Part shown: positions 18,263 through 26,218 of the stretch, piece by piece
Layout of the letters: the number at the start of each line of letters is the position of its first letter
How positions within the stretch are numbered: position 1 is the stretch's first letter
Origin: CAXMST01 sp963790085
GTDB lineage: Bacteria > Actinomycetota > Thermoleophilia > Solirubrobacterales > 70-9
DNA length: 64,000 nt
Assembly (NCBI GenBank): GCA_963790085.1
Contig: CAWBNH010000001.1
Location: 124,001-188,000 of the forward strand
Direction of reading: 5' to 3'
Program-made: the position numbers and the translations under genes
The notes under the pieces: model-generated
The model's input: only the letters and a program-made list of their open reading frames with translations
What the model was told of the DNA's origin: nothing
Database searches by the model: none

Positions 18263-18907
18263 ATGCCACGTCTGCGCCAGGCAGTGATCGCCGTCGGCGA
18301 CCTCGAGCGCTCCGTGGAGCTGCTGGGTTCGAGGCTCGGCCTCCGAGAGCCGTTCGCCGATCCCGCTGTCGGCCACTTCGGGCTGCGGAATGCCGTCTTC
18401 GCGATCGGCGACACGTTCCTGGAGCTCGTCTCACCGATCAAGGGCGGCACGGCCGCCGGGCGGCTGCTGGAGCGGCGAGGCGGCGACTGTGGCTACATGG
18501 CGATGCTGCAGGTCGAGGACGTTGCCGCAGCACGCGACCGCGCCCGCCGTCTCGGAATCCGCGAGGTGTTCGAGGTTGCGCTCGACGACATCTCAGAAGC
18601 GCACTTGCATCCAGCCGATATCGGCGGCGCGATCGTCTCCGTCAGCGAGCCGCTGCCGCCGTCCAGCTGGCGCTGGGGCGGGGCGGGCTGGCAACGTCGT
18701 AGCGCTTCCGGGACTGTGCGGAGCTTGACCGTCGGGGTCGCCGACGCGGCGGCCGTCGACAGTCGCTGGCAGCAGGTTGCGGGTGGGCCGATTGCCGTGG
18801 AGTTCGTCGCCGACGCCTCCGAGCCCGGCATCGTCGCCGTCGAGCTCGAACTGGACGGAGGCGAGGTCACCGTTGACCCCTCCGACCTCGGCGGGGTCGG
18901 CAGGTAG
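18263..18907 (+). CDS. VOC-family (glyoxalase-like) protein
   Basis: 214 residues with two beta-alpha-beta-beta-beta modules. The first starts RQAVIAVGDLERSVELLG, has FGLRNAVFAIGDTFLELVSP and shows the VOC pattern; the second is shorter. GATACT lies 6 nt before the ATG. The frame is open upstream through a stretch reading EELLAAVGYRSVQG..., which may be a relic of another gene. The metal ligands are not obvious. Confidence 0.8.
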   Translation: MPRLRQAVIAVGDLERSVELLGSRLGLREPFADPAVGHFGLRNAVFAIGDTFLELVSPIKGGTAAGRLLERRGGDCGYMAMLQVEDVAAARDRARRLGIREVFEVALDDISEAHLHPADIGGAIVSVSEPLPPSSWRWGGAGWQRRSASGTVRSLTVGVADAAAVDSRWQQVAGGPIAVEFVADASEPGIVAVELELDGGEVTVDPSDLGGVGR

Positions 18908-19158
18908 GGCGCGAAGCGGTGCCGGGCCGCGGTGTGGCCCGCCGCCGGGGGGTTGGGCGGACGCGTCGCCGGTGGATCCCCTCGCCCTCGTCTCGGAGTG
19001 AGATTGGGGGGCCCGCAACCGCTAGGACAGGAACGGCGCCTGAACGGGCGCGGTCTTAGGCCCCCGACCGTTCAAACGCCCGGGCGGGCTTTCCGTCAGG
19101 TCCTACCTGAATGAGTCCCGGCCCGGAATCGTCACTAGCGCGACTTCGAACGGCCCAG

Positions 19159-19566
19159 CTACTCGTCGGAACTGAGCGGGCGGAAGCCGGAGCAAACGAT
19201 GCGCATCCAGTCGATCCTGCCGTCGCGGGCCGTGAGGTAGACCTGCTGTTCGACGAGCGAGCGCCCGCCCGGTCGGTTCACGCGGAAGCGGTAGCCGACG
19301 CGCTCGCAGTCGGAGAAGGCGTCGGTTTCGAGATGATCGATGGCCTCGATCTCGTCGGAGTCCTCGAACCAGTCCCGGAGCAGCAGCGCGAGGACCGCAT
19401 CGGGGCCAACCGCCTCCCAGCTGCGGTTTGGCGTCAGACCGCGGAGGTCGATCTCCGTATGGAGGAGATCGCGGATGCTGGCGGAGTCCTTGGCGGCAAG
19501 ACAACGTGCGAACCTGCCGCCGACGGTGTCGACCGCGGTCGCCTGGGAGCCGGAGGGAGGTGCCAT
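19159..19566 (-). CDS. SnoaL-like / NTF2-fold protein
   Basis: 135 residues from MAPPSGSQATAVDTV. The NTF2-fold pattern is clear: FARCLAAKDSASIRDLLHTEIDL, RSWEAVGPDAVLALLLRDWF, then beta strands ending YLTARDGRIDWMRIVCSGFR. Usually a ligand-binding or hydroxylating/cyclising domain. TACCGT lies 9 nt before the ATG. The longer open frame upstream is low-complexity and overlaps the divergent gene. Confidence 0.8.
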   Translation of the reverse strand: MAPPSGSQATAVDTVGGRFARCLAAKDSASIRDLLHTEIDLRGLTPNRSWEAVGPDAVLALLLRDWFEDSDEIEAIDHLETDAFSDCERVGYRFRVNRPGGRSLVEQQVYLTARDGRIDWMRIVCSGFRPLSSDE

Positions 19567-19745
19567 CTCGGCGCGACGGTACCGGACTTGCCCAGGGCAA
19601 GCGAAGAGAGGACCCCGCCGGATGCGGCCGGCCGGCACCGTGGGGGCGACTCGCGACCACCCACAGGGACGGTTGGTAGCCTCGTCCGGGGCGACCCTCT
19701 GGCGCGCCGCGGCCTTTCCGCGGGCCCGGAGCGAAAGGTACCGGC

Positions 19746-20846
19746 ATGTGGAATCGAACCCGGAGGACCGCGAGGCGGTCGGTGTTGATCGCCGTCGGCG
19801 GGATTGCAGCTGCCTCGCTGATCGCCGGCGGGGCATCGGCGAAGGTGCGCGCGATCAGCGGCATCCACGATGCCCGCTACTGCGAGATTCTCGAGCTCAA
19901 GGGCAGTCCGCCAGATGCGAAGGTCGTGGTCTGGAACACGCTCGGCCTCAACGACTGCCCGCCGGCGAAGTGGGACCCGCTCGACGCCTCGGAGCTCGCC
20001 GACAAGCTCGGCGCAACGCTCGTCATCCTCAACGGACCGCGGCATTTCCTGATGGACGCCGCAAGCGGACGGACCGGCAGGGTCGAGCGCTTCGGCGGCC
20101 TGCGGATGCGCCGCGTGGCGGCGATTCCGATCAGCAGCCCGGCGGAGCTCGTCCGAACTACGTACACCGAGCGGACGATCGCCCGGACCAACGACTGGCG
20201 CTGGAAGAAGCGCCGCTGGGTGTTCGAACTGCTCGCCCCGGACGGTGCGAACTACCTGATGCAGAGCTATTCACAGGAGCTCGACCCGGGGCTGAGGATC
20301 CGGAGGCTGAAGCGGCTCGGCAAGAGGCTCGACCTCCCGCAGGGCTGGGAGTACCGCGCACGGAGGCTGAAGCACCGGCTCAGCCTGAGGGCGAGGGGCG
20401 AGGCGACGATCATCCAAGACGGCCTGCAGAACACCTACCAGCGGCTGCCGCGTAGGAAGGGCGACAAGCGCAAGAGCCACCGCGTCGACCTCGAGGGCAT
20501 CACTCGCACGACCGGGGCGCCGGGTCCGGGCATGCTCGAGGACGAGGGCACGGTCACGGGAAGGCCGTTCGGCCCGGGGACCGTCGACATCGTCGTCAGC
20601 TTCGATGCCCCGGGCTCGGTGACCGGCACCTTCGAGATCGACGCGGCGAAGGGCTCGGCTTTCGGGACCCTGGCGATGGACTACACGATCGCCGCCGGCG
20701 AGATCGAGTTCACCGGCACGGCCTCCTTCACCGGCGGCACCGGGAAGTACCGCGGCATCAGGGGCAAGGACCTCGCCGCGACCGACCGCAACACGCTCGA
20801 CGGCCAGAACGGCCGCCTGACCCTGAAGGGCATCGCCAGGTACTGA
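19746..20846 (+). CDS. secreted protein with C-terminal allene-oxide-cyclase/dirigent-like barrel
   Basis: 366 residues. The signal peptide is SVLIAVGGIAAASLIAGGASA. An unidentified middle region with two Cys (YCEILELKG, LNDCPPAKWDP) is followed, after a basic linker, by a beta-rich end containing GSVTGTFEIDAAKGS, IEFTGTASFTGGTGKYRGI and NGRLTLKGIARY. That last part matches the barrel of secreted allene oxide cyclase/dirigent-type proteins common in actinomycetes. Likely extracellular; substrate unknown. Confidence 0.8.
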   Translation: MWNRTRRTARRSVLIAVGGIAAASLIAGGASAKVRAISGIHDARYCEILELKGSPPDAKVVVWNTLGLNDCPPAKWDPLDASELADKLGATLVILNGPRHFLMDAASGRTGRVERFGGLRMRRVAAIPISSPAELVRTTYTERTIARTNDWRWKKRRWVFELLAPDGANYLMQSYSQELDPGLRIRRLKRLGKRLDLPQGWEYRARRLKHRLSLRARGEATIIQDGLQNTYQRLPRRKGDKRKSHRVDLEGITRTTGAPGPGMLEDEGTVTGRPFGPGTVDIVVSFDAPGSVTGTFEIDAAKGSAFGTLAMDYTIAAGEIEFTGTASFTGGTGKYRGIRGKDLAATDRNTLDGQNGRLTLKGIARY

Positions 20847-20903
20847 GCGCTCCGGCCTTGGAGTCGAGCCCGGGGCTTCCAAACGGCGGCGACCGCCCCG
20901 TTT

Positions 20904-21122
20904 GCACTGGGTGACGAGATGAACGAGGCGGCCAGGATCGAGTCGGTGGCGTCGCACGGTGCCATCCTCGGCTCCAAGCAACTGATCGAGCGGCTCGATC
21001 CAGAAGCGGGCCACGACTTGGGCCTCGACAGCGACCGGCTCATCTACCGGCCGCTGAGCGAGCTCGGCCCCGAGCCCAAGGCGGCACGCGACGCGGGACC
21101 GATCGCCGTCGCTGAGCTCTAG
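20904..21122 (+). pseudogene. C-terminal remnant of a class III adenylate cyclase
   Basis: Reads ALGDEMNEAARIESVASHG... to ...AGPIAVAEL and matches, at roughly half the residues and with the same length, the last ~72 residues of the intact cyclase at 23688-24881 (ALGDQVNEAARIEACASGG... APAIAVCEI). The whole N-terminal part, including both metal-binding Asp, is missing. A start at ATG 20919 would give 67 residues, but no cyclase could be made. Decayed paralogue. Confidence 0.75.
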
Positions 21123-21141
21123 CGCGAGCAGCGTCGCCCCA

Positions 21142-21169
21142 TGGACGGCGGGCGACAGCCCGCCGTCCA
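21142..21169. terminator. bidirectional hairpin terminator
   Basis: A perfect 12-bp stem (TGGACGGCGGGC / GCCCGCCGTCCA) with loop GACA lies between the cyclase remnant and the convergent cupin gene. Confidence 0.75.
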
Positions 21170-21179
21170 CACGCAGCGG

Positions 21180-21611
21180 CTAAGACCGAGGATCGACCGG
21201 CGCCCCCTGGGTCAGCTGCGCCTGCCCGATCGGCTGCACCGGCTCCTCGAAGGTCGAGGTGATCTCGGACTCGCAGAAGAACCCGACGACCCTCAGGGTC
21301 TCCTCGCCGACGTTGACGAGCCCGTGCGGGACCATCGCCGGAATCACGGCCAGATCGCCGGCGCCAACGTTTGCGCGCTCCTCGCCGACCTCGGCCTCGC
21401 CTCGGCCCGAGACGATGTAGAGGACTTCCTCGGCACTATCGGTGTGGGTCCCCAGGCGACCGCCCGGCTCGAGCTCGAAGTAGACGACTGCGGTATCCCG
21501 CGCCCCCGCCCACTTGTTGATCGGGAAAGTGACCCGCACGCGCTTGTGCTCCGGATCGCTGTCGAGCCAGACCTCGGTGAGGTCAAGCTCGGGGGTGGAG
21601 GTGGTCAACAT
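21180..21611 (-). CDS. cupin-domain protein (TetR-regulated)
   Basis: 143 residues from MLTTSTPELDLTEVWLD. Cupin motif 1 is represented by GGRLGTHTDSAEEVLYIVSG (one His, Glu) and motif 2 by GDLAVIPAMVPHGLVN (His). The metal site is partly degenerate. AGGAGA lies upstream of the ATG. It is divergent from a TetR gene and shares its promoter layout with the GST-like gene at 22458, so the three genes form one regulon. Confidence 0.88.
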   Translation of the reverse strand: MLTTSTPELDLTEVWLDSDPEHKRVRVTFPINKWAGARDTAVVYFELEPGGRLGTHTDSAEEVLYIVSGRGEAEVGEERANVGAGDLAVIPAMVPHGLVNVGEETLRVVGFFCESEITSTFEEPVQPIGQAQLTQGAPVDPRS

Positions 21612-21647
21612 GGCAGTTCTCCTCTCGTGGGACGCTGGATCTTTCGT

Positions 21648-21662
21648 GAAACATATTGTTTC
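21648..21662. promoter_or_regulatory. palindromic operator B1 (GAAACA-N3-TGTTTC) upstream of the cupin gene
   Basis: A perfect 6-bp inverted repeat, with outer CG/CG matches, centred 44 nt upstream of the cupin ATG. A near-copy, GAAACAGTTGGTTTC, lies at the matching distance before the GST-like gene (22406-22420). Probable TetR-type operator. Confidence 0.6.
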
Positions 21663-21691
21663 GCGATGTTCGGCGAGCCTATCACGTTTGG

Positions 21692-21709
21692 CGATACGGG
21701 GTGTACCAT
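21692..21709. promoter_or_regulatory. degenerate operator A1 overlapping the TetR -10 box (TACCAT)
   Basis: CGATACGGGGTGTACC matches 13 of 17 positions of the perfect palindrome at 22364-22380. TACCAT at 21704-21709 lies 8 nt before the TetR ATG, so binding here would repress tetR itself as well as the cupin promoter. Confidence 0.5.
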
Positions 21710-21717
21710 CCGGGCCT

Positions 21718-22314
21718 ATGGCCGGCAAGTACGAGCTGAAGCGGCGTGCCGAGCGCCAGGAGGAGACCCGACAGCGGATCGTCGAAGCTGCGGTTGAGCT
21801 CCATCAAGCACTCGGCCCAGCGGCGACAACCGTGAGTGACATCGCCCGACGGGCCGGGGTCGGCAGGGTGACCGTCTACCGCCACTTCGCCGACGAGGCG
21901 GCGATCCTGGGCGCCTGCAGCGGGCTCTACTTCCAGCGCCACCCGCCACCCGACCCGGAGCGCTGGCGGGCGATCGAGGACCCGACTGAGCGCCTGCGGA
22001 TCGGGCTCGCCGAGGCCTACGCATACCACCGCGAGACCGAGAAGATGATGACCCCCGTGCTCGCCGACCTCCCCGAGCATGAGGTGGTGCAGCCGTACTT
22101 CGAGCTCTGGTCACGGGCAAGTGACGTTCTGCTCGAGCCCTGGCACGCACGAGGCAGGCGCCGGACTCTGCTCCGGGCCGGGATCGCCCTTGCGCTCAGC
22201 TTCCATACCTGGCGGCAGCTGATCCGCGAGCAGGAGCTATCCGACGAGCAGGCGATCGAACTCGCGATGCGGCTCGTGAGCGACAGCGCGCCGGCGACGA
22301 CCGCAGCACGCTGA
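21718..22314 (+). CDS. TetR-family transcriptional regulator
   Basis: 198 residues from MAGKYELKRRAERQEE. The helix-turn-helix is TTVSDIARRAGVGRVTVYRHF (about residues 38-58), followed by a C-terminal ligand-binding helical domain. TACCAT, 8 nt upstream, implies a leaderless mRNA and excludes the longer upstream frame. Palindromes on both sides of the gene make autorepression and control of the flanking cupin and GST-like genes likely. Confidence 0.93.
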   Translation: MAGKYELKRRAERQEETRQRIVEAAVELHQALGPAATTVSDIARRAGVGRVTVYRHFADEAAILGACSGLYFQRHPPPDPERWRAIEDPTERLRIGLAEAYAYHRETEKMMTPVLADLPEHEVVQPYFELWSRASDVLLEPWHARGRRRTLLRAGIALALSFHTWRQLIREQELSDEQAIELAMRLVSDSAPATTAAR

Positions 22315-22363
22315 CCGCTGGCACAGAGGTCGGGACGGAGACCAGCGGGATCCGCTCGGGTGC

Positions 22364-22380
22364 CGATACACGGTGTATCG
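22364..22380. promoter_or_regulatory. palindromic operator A2 (CGATACAC-G-GTGTATCG)
   Basis: A perfect 8-bp inverted repeat around one base, upstream of the GST-like gene. Followed at the same spacing as in the cupin promoter by GTATCGC..AA...TGATA and then operator B2. Confidence 0.6.
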
Positions 22381-22405
22381 CGAACTCTGATACCGTGGCA
22401 ATCGT

Positions 22406-22420
22406 GAAACAGTTGGTTTC
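22406..22420. promoter_or_regulatory. palindromic operator B2 (GAAAC-N5-GTTTC)
   Basis: Centred 45 nt upstream of the GST-like ATG at 22458; the B1 copy is centred 44 nt upstream of the cupin ATG. Confidence 0.55.
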
Positions 22421-22457
22421 ATGAATGACGCTACGGCGTCCTACCGAGGGAGACCCG

Positions 22458-23303
22458 ATGAACAGCGATCAGCTCGACCGACCGGATCCGGCCGAAGGCC
22501 CGTACGAAGGCGACACGGGCAGCGGGAGACGGCCCGACGTCCGCCTGTTCACGATCCCCGGCTCCCACCCTGGGGTGGCGGCGCAGCTGATGCTCGATCA
22601 CAAGGGCATTCCGTTCAGGCGCACGGATCTGCTCCCGGTGGCGACGTGGGTCGTGCTCAAGGGACTGCGATTCCCCCGCGTGACCGTGCCGGCGATGAAG
22701 GTCGACGGGCGCAGGGTCCAGGGTTCGCGCGAGATCGCCCGCGAGCTCGAGCGGATCGAGCCGCGGCGGCCGCTGTTCCCCGCCGACCTCGACCTCCGGG
22801 CGGAGGTCGAGGAGGCCGAGCGCTTCGGCGATGAGGAGCTACAGCGGCAGATTCGCCGACCGCTGCTCTGGATGTTCGGGAAGAACACGGCAGCGCTTGG
22901 CAGCTACCTGGAGGGCGCGAGGATCGGGCTCCCGCACGGGCTCGGCGTGAGGATGGCCGGGCCGTTCATCGCCCTCGACGCCCGCTCCCACGAGGCCACG
23001 GACGAGAACGTGCGCCGTGACATCGCGCTGCTGCCGGAGACGCTTCAGCGGATCGACAACTGGATCGCGGAGGGAGTACTCGGCGGCGAGCAGCTGAATG
23101 CCGCCGACTTCCAGATCGCCACCAGCCTGCGTCTGGCGATGAGCCTCGATGACCTGCGCCCCGCGATTGAGCACCGGCCGGCGGGCAAGCTCGCTCTCCG
23201 GGTCGTGCAGCACTATCCGGGCAGGGTCCCACCGGTCCTGCCGGCGGCCTGGCTCGAGCCGCTGGCGAGCGACACGGCGAGCGCTCCGACGGCGCTGCTC
23301 TGA
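22458..23303 (+). CDS. glutathione S-transferase-like protein (thioredoxin-fold N-terminus)
   Basis: 281 residues from MNSDQLDRPDPAEGP. DVRLFTIPGSHPGVAAQLML opens a thioredoxin-like GST N-domain, with VTVPAMKVDGRRVQGSREIA as the cis-Pro/substrate-binding segment. The C-terminal half is helical with LNAADFQIATSLRL. GST proteins conjugate thiols to electrophiles; the thiol used by actinobacteria would probably not be glutathione. GGGAG precedes this ATG, which I prefer over ATG 22425. Confidence 0.85.
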   Translation: MNSDQLDRPDPAEGPYEGDTGSGRRPDVRLFTIPGSHPGVAAQLMLDHKGIPFRRTDLLPVATWVVLKGLRFPRVTVPAMKVDGRRVQGSREIARELERIEPRRPLFPADLDLRAEVEEAERFGDEELQRQIRRPLLWMFGKNTAALGSYLEGARIGLPHGLGVRMAGPFIALDARSHEATDENVRRDIALLPETLQRIDNWIAEGVLGGEQLNAADFQIATSLRLAMSLDDLRPAIEHRPAGKLALRVVQHYPGRVPPVLPAAWLEPLASDTASAPTALL

Positions 23304-23687
23304 CAACTCACCGTCGCGTCACGGTGCCTGACAAAGGCCGCGAGGAGGCGAGGTCCCGGCAGGCGCCCACTGATCCCGCACGAGCGGCTCCCCGAGATAC
23401 CTCCTCCGGTCATGCAGCCTCCAGGGATCTGATGACCGCAACGGGGGCTTCTCCTCCCCAGGCCGCGTTCAAGACCTGTTCGCCCGCAGCTGCTAGCGCT
23501 CAGACGACTGGGCGGGCGCCGTGATGTGCTCTGCTTAGGATCCCCGCGGCCGTCCCTCTTTGCTCGGTATCCGGCTACGTCAAGGGAGGAAGGGCGGCTT
23601 GATCCCGGACTATCTCCGATAGCCCGAACCGAGTCCGGAGCAGAGCGGACACATGGTCGGTCGCGGCCCCCGGGATAGGATCGGGCG
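23304..23687. other. 384-bp stretch without a recognisable gene
   Basis: No coding frame with protein-like composition was seen on either strand. The only supported element is a TAGGAT box (23676-23681) 6 nt before the next gene. No RNA fold could be assigned by eye. Confidence 0.5.
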
Positions 23688-24881
23688 ATGGGGGATCAGG
23701 AGCCATACCCGCTGCCCGAGGACCCGGTGCTCGCCGACGCCGCGCGTGCGATCCGCGGCGCTGGTCACTGGGGATGGATCGTCGACGACCGCTGGCGGTT
23801 GATCTGGGCCAGTGAGGACCTGCGCCTGTCGTTCGGCGCTCTCGTCGAGCTCGCATCGTTCCCGATCGGCGCCCACGTCTTTGGGCCCGAATGGCTCCGG
23901 ACGAGCGAGGGATGGCGAATGGGGTCGAACAGCACCGAAATCAATCGGCTCTTCTTCCGCGGCGCCGGCGGCCTGATGCTCGCCGACACCCCAGGCGGGC
24001 GCGACGAGCTGCGGGAACTCGTCGACCCCGCCCTGAGCGACATCGTCGACGAGCTCACTCCAGACGACGGCGCAGTGCTGTCCTTCACGACGGAGGGGTT
24101 TGGGATCGCCGGCGCGGGGGACGTCCCGGTCATCGCCTTCCGCATCCGCGACGCCAACGGCCGGCTCGCCGGCACTGCGCTGATCTCCAAGCCCGCTGCC
24201 GGCATGGCGATGCTCGCCGCGATGACCTTTACCGCCGACCTCGGGCACGTCGCGCGAATGGGACTGGTCGCCAAGGCCGGCCGGCGGCCGGCGGCGATCC
24301 TGCTCGCCGACCTGGAAGCTTCCTCGCCGCTCGCCCGGCGCCTATCGACCGCCAGCTACTTCGCGCTCGGGCGCCGCCTGGTCCGCGCCGCCGACCAGTG
24401 CGTCGTCGACGCCGGCGGCCTGGTCGGGCGTCACGTCGGCGACGGCGTCGGCGCGTTCTTCCTAGCTGAGACCGCCGGATCGGAATCGGCTGCGGCGCAC
24501 AGTTGCATCGCCGCCGCCCGCGCCCTGCGCGAAGCGGTCGCCGGGGTCGCCGCGCGCAGCGAGCTGCAGCCCGAGGACGTCGTGATGCGCTTCGGCCTGC
24601 ACTGGGGAGCGAACCTCTACGTCGGCAACATCAGCACCGCCGGCCGCTCGGAGGTCAACGCGCTCGGCGATCAGGTCAACGAGGCCGCACGCATCGAAGC
24701 CTGCGCCAGCGGCGGCCTCGCGCTCGCCTCGAAGGACCTGATCGAGCGCCTGGAGCCCGACGCCGCGGCCGCTCTCGATCTGGACCCCGATCGCGTCATC
24801 TACACCCCCCTCGGCGACCTGGCGACCGCAACCGAGAAGGCCCGCCGCGATGCCCCGGCAATCGCCGTGTGCGAGATCTGA
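23688..24881 (+). CDS. class III adenylate cyclase with PAS-like sensor
   Basis: 397 residues. The N-terminus (GHWGWIVDDRWRLIWAS) looks like a PAS fold; the middle (APAGxMAMLAAMTF-like) links to a C-terminal cyclase domain. The metal-binding Asp residues are in LLADLEASS and HVGDGVGAFF, and the transition-state Asn/Arg in VNEAARIE, so it is probably active. Likely cAMP producer responding to a cytosolic ligand. TAGGAT lies 6 nt upstream. Its own C-terminus is duplicated as a remnant at 20904-21122. Confidence 0.88.
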   Translation: MGDQEPYPLPEDPVLADAARAIRGAGHWGWIVDDRWRLIWASEDLRLSFGALVELASFPIGAHVFGPEWLRTSEGWRMGSNSTEINRLFFRGAGGLMLADTPGGRDELRELVDPALSDIVDELTPDDGAVLSFTTEGFGIAGAGDVPVIAFRIRDANGRLAGTALISKPAAGMAMLAAMTFTADLGHVARMGLVAKAGRRPAAILLADLEASSPLARRLSTASYFALGRRLVRAADQCVVDAGGLVGRHVGDGVGAFFLAETAGSESAAAHSCIAAARALREAVAGVAARSELQPEDVVMRFGLHWGANLYVGNISTAGRSEVNALGDQVNEAARIEACASGGLALASKDLIERLEPDAAAALDLDPDRVIYTPLGDLATATEKARRDAPAIAVCEI

Positions 24882-25141
24882 GACGGACGGTTCGGGGGAT
24901 CCAACCGCGACGGCGCCGCTGCGCCTCAGGGGCAAAGGCGGGGGGTTCCAACTCGTACAGCCGGTGACCCGGCTGCTCGTCAATGCGCGGTGGCGTGTTC
25001 GAACAGGGCGACCCGGGATCGGGCGTTGCCAGGTCACCGTTCCTACGCAGGCGCCTAGCTGTCGCCGGCCGTAGCGGAGCAGCCTGCGGGAGTAGTCCGC
25101 CCGCACTCGCTGACCCCGCCAACTCTGCCAGGCTGCCCGTC

Positions 25142-25927
25142 ATCTCTGAGGCGCTCCATCCCTACGACCGACACGTCGGGCGCTACGGCGCACAGCTGGC
25201 GGCCCGAATGATCTCACTGGCAGCGCTCGAGCCCGGGGATCGCGTGCTTGATGTCGGCTGCGGTACCGGTCAGCTCACGGCGAAGCTGGCAGAGCGCGTT
25301 GGGGTCGAGAACGTCGCTGCGCTCGATCCGTCGGAGGCCTTTGTCGAGGCATGCAGGATACGCGTGGCATCAGCCGATGTCCGAGTCGGATCGGCCGAGG
25401 CGCTTCCCTTCGCCGACACCGAGTTCGACGCGGTTCTCGCCCAGCTCGTGATCCAACTCGTTGACGATCCCTCGACCGCGATCGGCGAGATGGCCAGGGT
25501 CGCTCGGCCGGGTGCCCCGATCGCCGCCTGCGTCTGGGACGACGAGGAGATGCCCCTCCTGAGGTCCTTCTGGGACGCCATCGGAGCAATCGCCCCAAGG
25601 ACCGCGTCGGGCGTGGAGGCTCGCGCCCAGGTGGGGCTCGCCCACCCGACCGTTCTCCGGAGCTGGTGGGAGGCGGCAGGATTGGGGAATGTCGTCATGG
25701 GAGCCTTCGAGGTGGCCGCCGACTACTCGGCCTTCGATGATCTCTGGTCTCCGTTCGAGGCCGGCGTTGGGCAGTCGGGAGGCGCCTACACCTCCCTCGA
25801 CCCAGAGCTGCGGGCCGAGGTGCGAGCCGATGTCCACCGCCGGCTGGGCTACCCGGACAGTCCCTTTCGCCTGGTCGCCAAGGTCCGCAGCGTTCGCGGG
25901 GTCGTTCCGATGACAGGTCTCAACTGA
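25142..25927 (+). CDS. class I SAM-dependent methyltransferase
   Basis: About 261 residues. Motif I is VLDVGCGTGQLTAKLA, followed by ALDPSEAFVEACR and the post-I segment SAEALPFADTEFDAVLAQLVIQLV, typical of UbiE/MenG-like methyltransferases. No ATG, GTG or TTG lies near the domain start. The frame is open to ATG 24983, giving an unlikely ~53-residue extension. CAGGCT at 25129-25134 followed by 7 nt and ATC 25142 suggests a leaderless ATC start. Substrate unknown. Confidence 0.82.
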   Translation: MSEALHPYDRHVGRYGAQLAARMISLAALEPGDRVLDVGCGTGQLTAKLAERVGVENVAALDPSEAFVEACRIRVASADVRVGSAEALPFADTEFDAVLAQLVIQLVDDPSTAIGEMARVARPGAPIAACVWDDEEMPLLRSFWDAIGAIAPRTASGVEARAQVGLAHPTVLRSWWEAAGLGNVVMGAFEVAADYSAFDDLWSPFEAGVGQSGGAYTSLDPELRAEVRADVHRRLGYPDSPFRLVAKVRSVRGVVPMTGLN

Positions 25928-26218
25928 CCGGAGGCCGACGCCGGGAAGGACTGCTCATCGAGCGCCCCGGCCCCGGTTTCGCTCCGCAGACACCCCACTG
26001 GGAGGTGGCGACCATCTCGGTTGAGGCCTGGAACTCCGACCTCGAGACCGCCACCGGGCTCAAGCGCGGGCGGGATCGAACCGACCGCGAGGGACCGCCA
26101 CTCGGCCCGCGTCGCCGGCCGACCTCCCACCAGGGGTCGATGCGCTCGGCTGCCCTTCGATAGCCTGCCCCGGCGCCGCAAGACGCGGCCAGGCGATCGA
26201 GAGAGGAGTGGCGCCATC

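Noticed and set aside
18910..19100. Terminator between the VOC and SnoaL-like genes
   Set aside because: Several GC inverted pieces exist (GCCC-GG-GCGGGC with TTT), but none forms a clear long stem.
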